The notes below the pieces were generated by a model. It was given only the letters and a program-made list of their open reading frames with translations, was not told the DNA's origin and made no database searches. From Bacteroidota bacterium (GTDB taxonomy: Bacteria > Bacteroidota > Bacteroidia > Chitinophagales > Chitinophagaceae), in NCBI GenBank assembly GCA_028875955.1, contig JAGWTX010000156.1, positions 1 through 6,221 of the forward strand: a DNA stretch of 6,221 nucleotides, written 5' to 3'. The position numbers and the translations under genes were made by a program. Position 1 is the stretch's first letter, and each line of letters begins with the position of its first letter. This document shows, in pieces, positions 6,057 to 6,221 of this stretch.

Positions 6057-6221
6057 ATGAAAACGCTTTTCGGTTGGGTAACACTGACCCTGACCCTTTT
6101 TTCATCAGGAAGCCTGCTGGCCCATCAACAACCCTCCGACACCCTGGTTATCCGGCATGTTGTAGATGGGAGTGTGAATGAATGGACAGCTGCCCATTTT
6201 GAAATGGATAAGGAATCTCAG
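6057..6221 (+). CDS. Secreted protein, N-terminal part, possibly beginning a CBM9-like domain
   Basis: An open frame of 55 codons runs from ATG 6057 to the window end without a stop, so the gene is truncated by the window. The first 22 residues form a clear signal peptide: MKTLF, then a hydrophobic stretch (about 5-16) and a likely signal-peptidase I site after SLLA, before HQQ. No lipobox cysteine is present, so it is not a lipoprotein. After a short linker, residues 36-55 contain VDGSVNEWTAAHFEMDKES, which resembles the opening of carbohydrate-binding family 9-like domains (an 'IDG-x-x-x-EW' start followed by a short strand). That similarity rests on about 20 residues and is tentative. No enzymatic function can be assigned. 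A good promoter lies directly upstream (6011-6040). The gene itself is likely real; the family is uncertain. Confidence 0.7.
   Translation, partial: MKTLFGWVTLTLTLFSSGSLLAHQQPSDTLVIRHVVDGSVNEWTAAHFEMDKESQ

Noticed and set aside
5927..6181. 84-codon + strand open frame across the panB end
   Set aside because: It overlaps panB and the secreted-protein gene in a different frame. The latter has a signal peptide and a promoter, while this frame has neither.

Overview
The window looks like ordinary chromosomal DNA from a member of the Bacteroidota, most likely a Chitinophagaceae-type organism. The evidence is the protein sequence style, the absence of Shine-Dalgarno sequences before the genes, and two intergenic sites that match the Bacteroidota promoter pattern (TTG, about 18 bases, then TAnnTTTG). 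All recognised genes lie on the + strand and are tightly packed. Every longer open frame on the - strand lies opposite a well-recognised gene and shows no family motif.

Layout. Positions 1-324 hold the 3' end of panC (pantothenate synthetase), cut by the window edge. After 90 bases comes a multi-pass membrane protein of the lysylphosphatidylglycerol synthase TM/UPF0104 'flippase-like' family (415-1428). It overlaps by 14 bases a stand-alone heptose-1-phosphate adenylyltransferase, rfaE2 (1415-1912). A 115-base gap carries a tandem 7-base repeat and a near-perfect promoter. It is followed by ppk1 (2028-4121) and a short exopolyphosphatase, ppx (4102-4998). ppx starts at a GTG inside the end of ppk1, with a 20-base overlap. 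A 156-base gap then holds a triple GAATATG/CATATTC repeat just before panB (5155-5970). Last, a second good promoter precedes the first 55 codons of a secreted protein that resembles the beginning of a CBM9-like domain (6057 to the window end).

How the genes fit together. panC and panB both serve pantothenate (coenzyme A) synthesis but are separated by four unrelated genes, and no panD is seen here. ppk1 and ppx make and break polyphosphate from one transcript and are probably translationally coupled. The flippase-like protein and RfaE2 both point to the cell envelope; RfaE2 makes the ADP-heptose precursor of lipopolysaccharide. 

I found no mobile element, CRISPR array, RNA gene or clearly novel system. 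The observations worth a second look are small: overlapping genes, upstream repeats, a nine-adenine tract in ppk1, a 22-codon micro-ORF after ppx, and the gene order itself.
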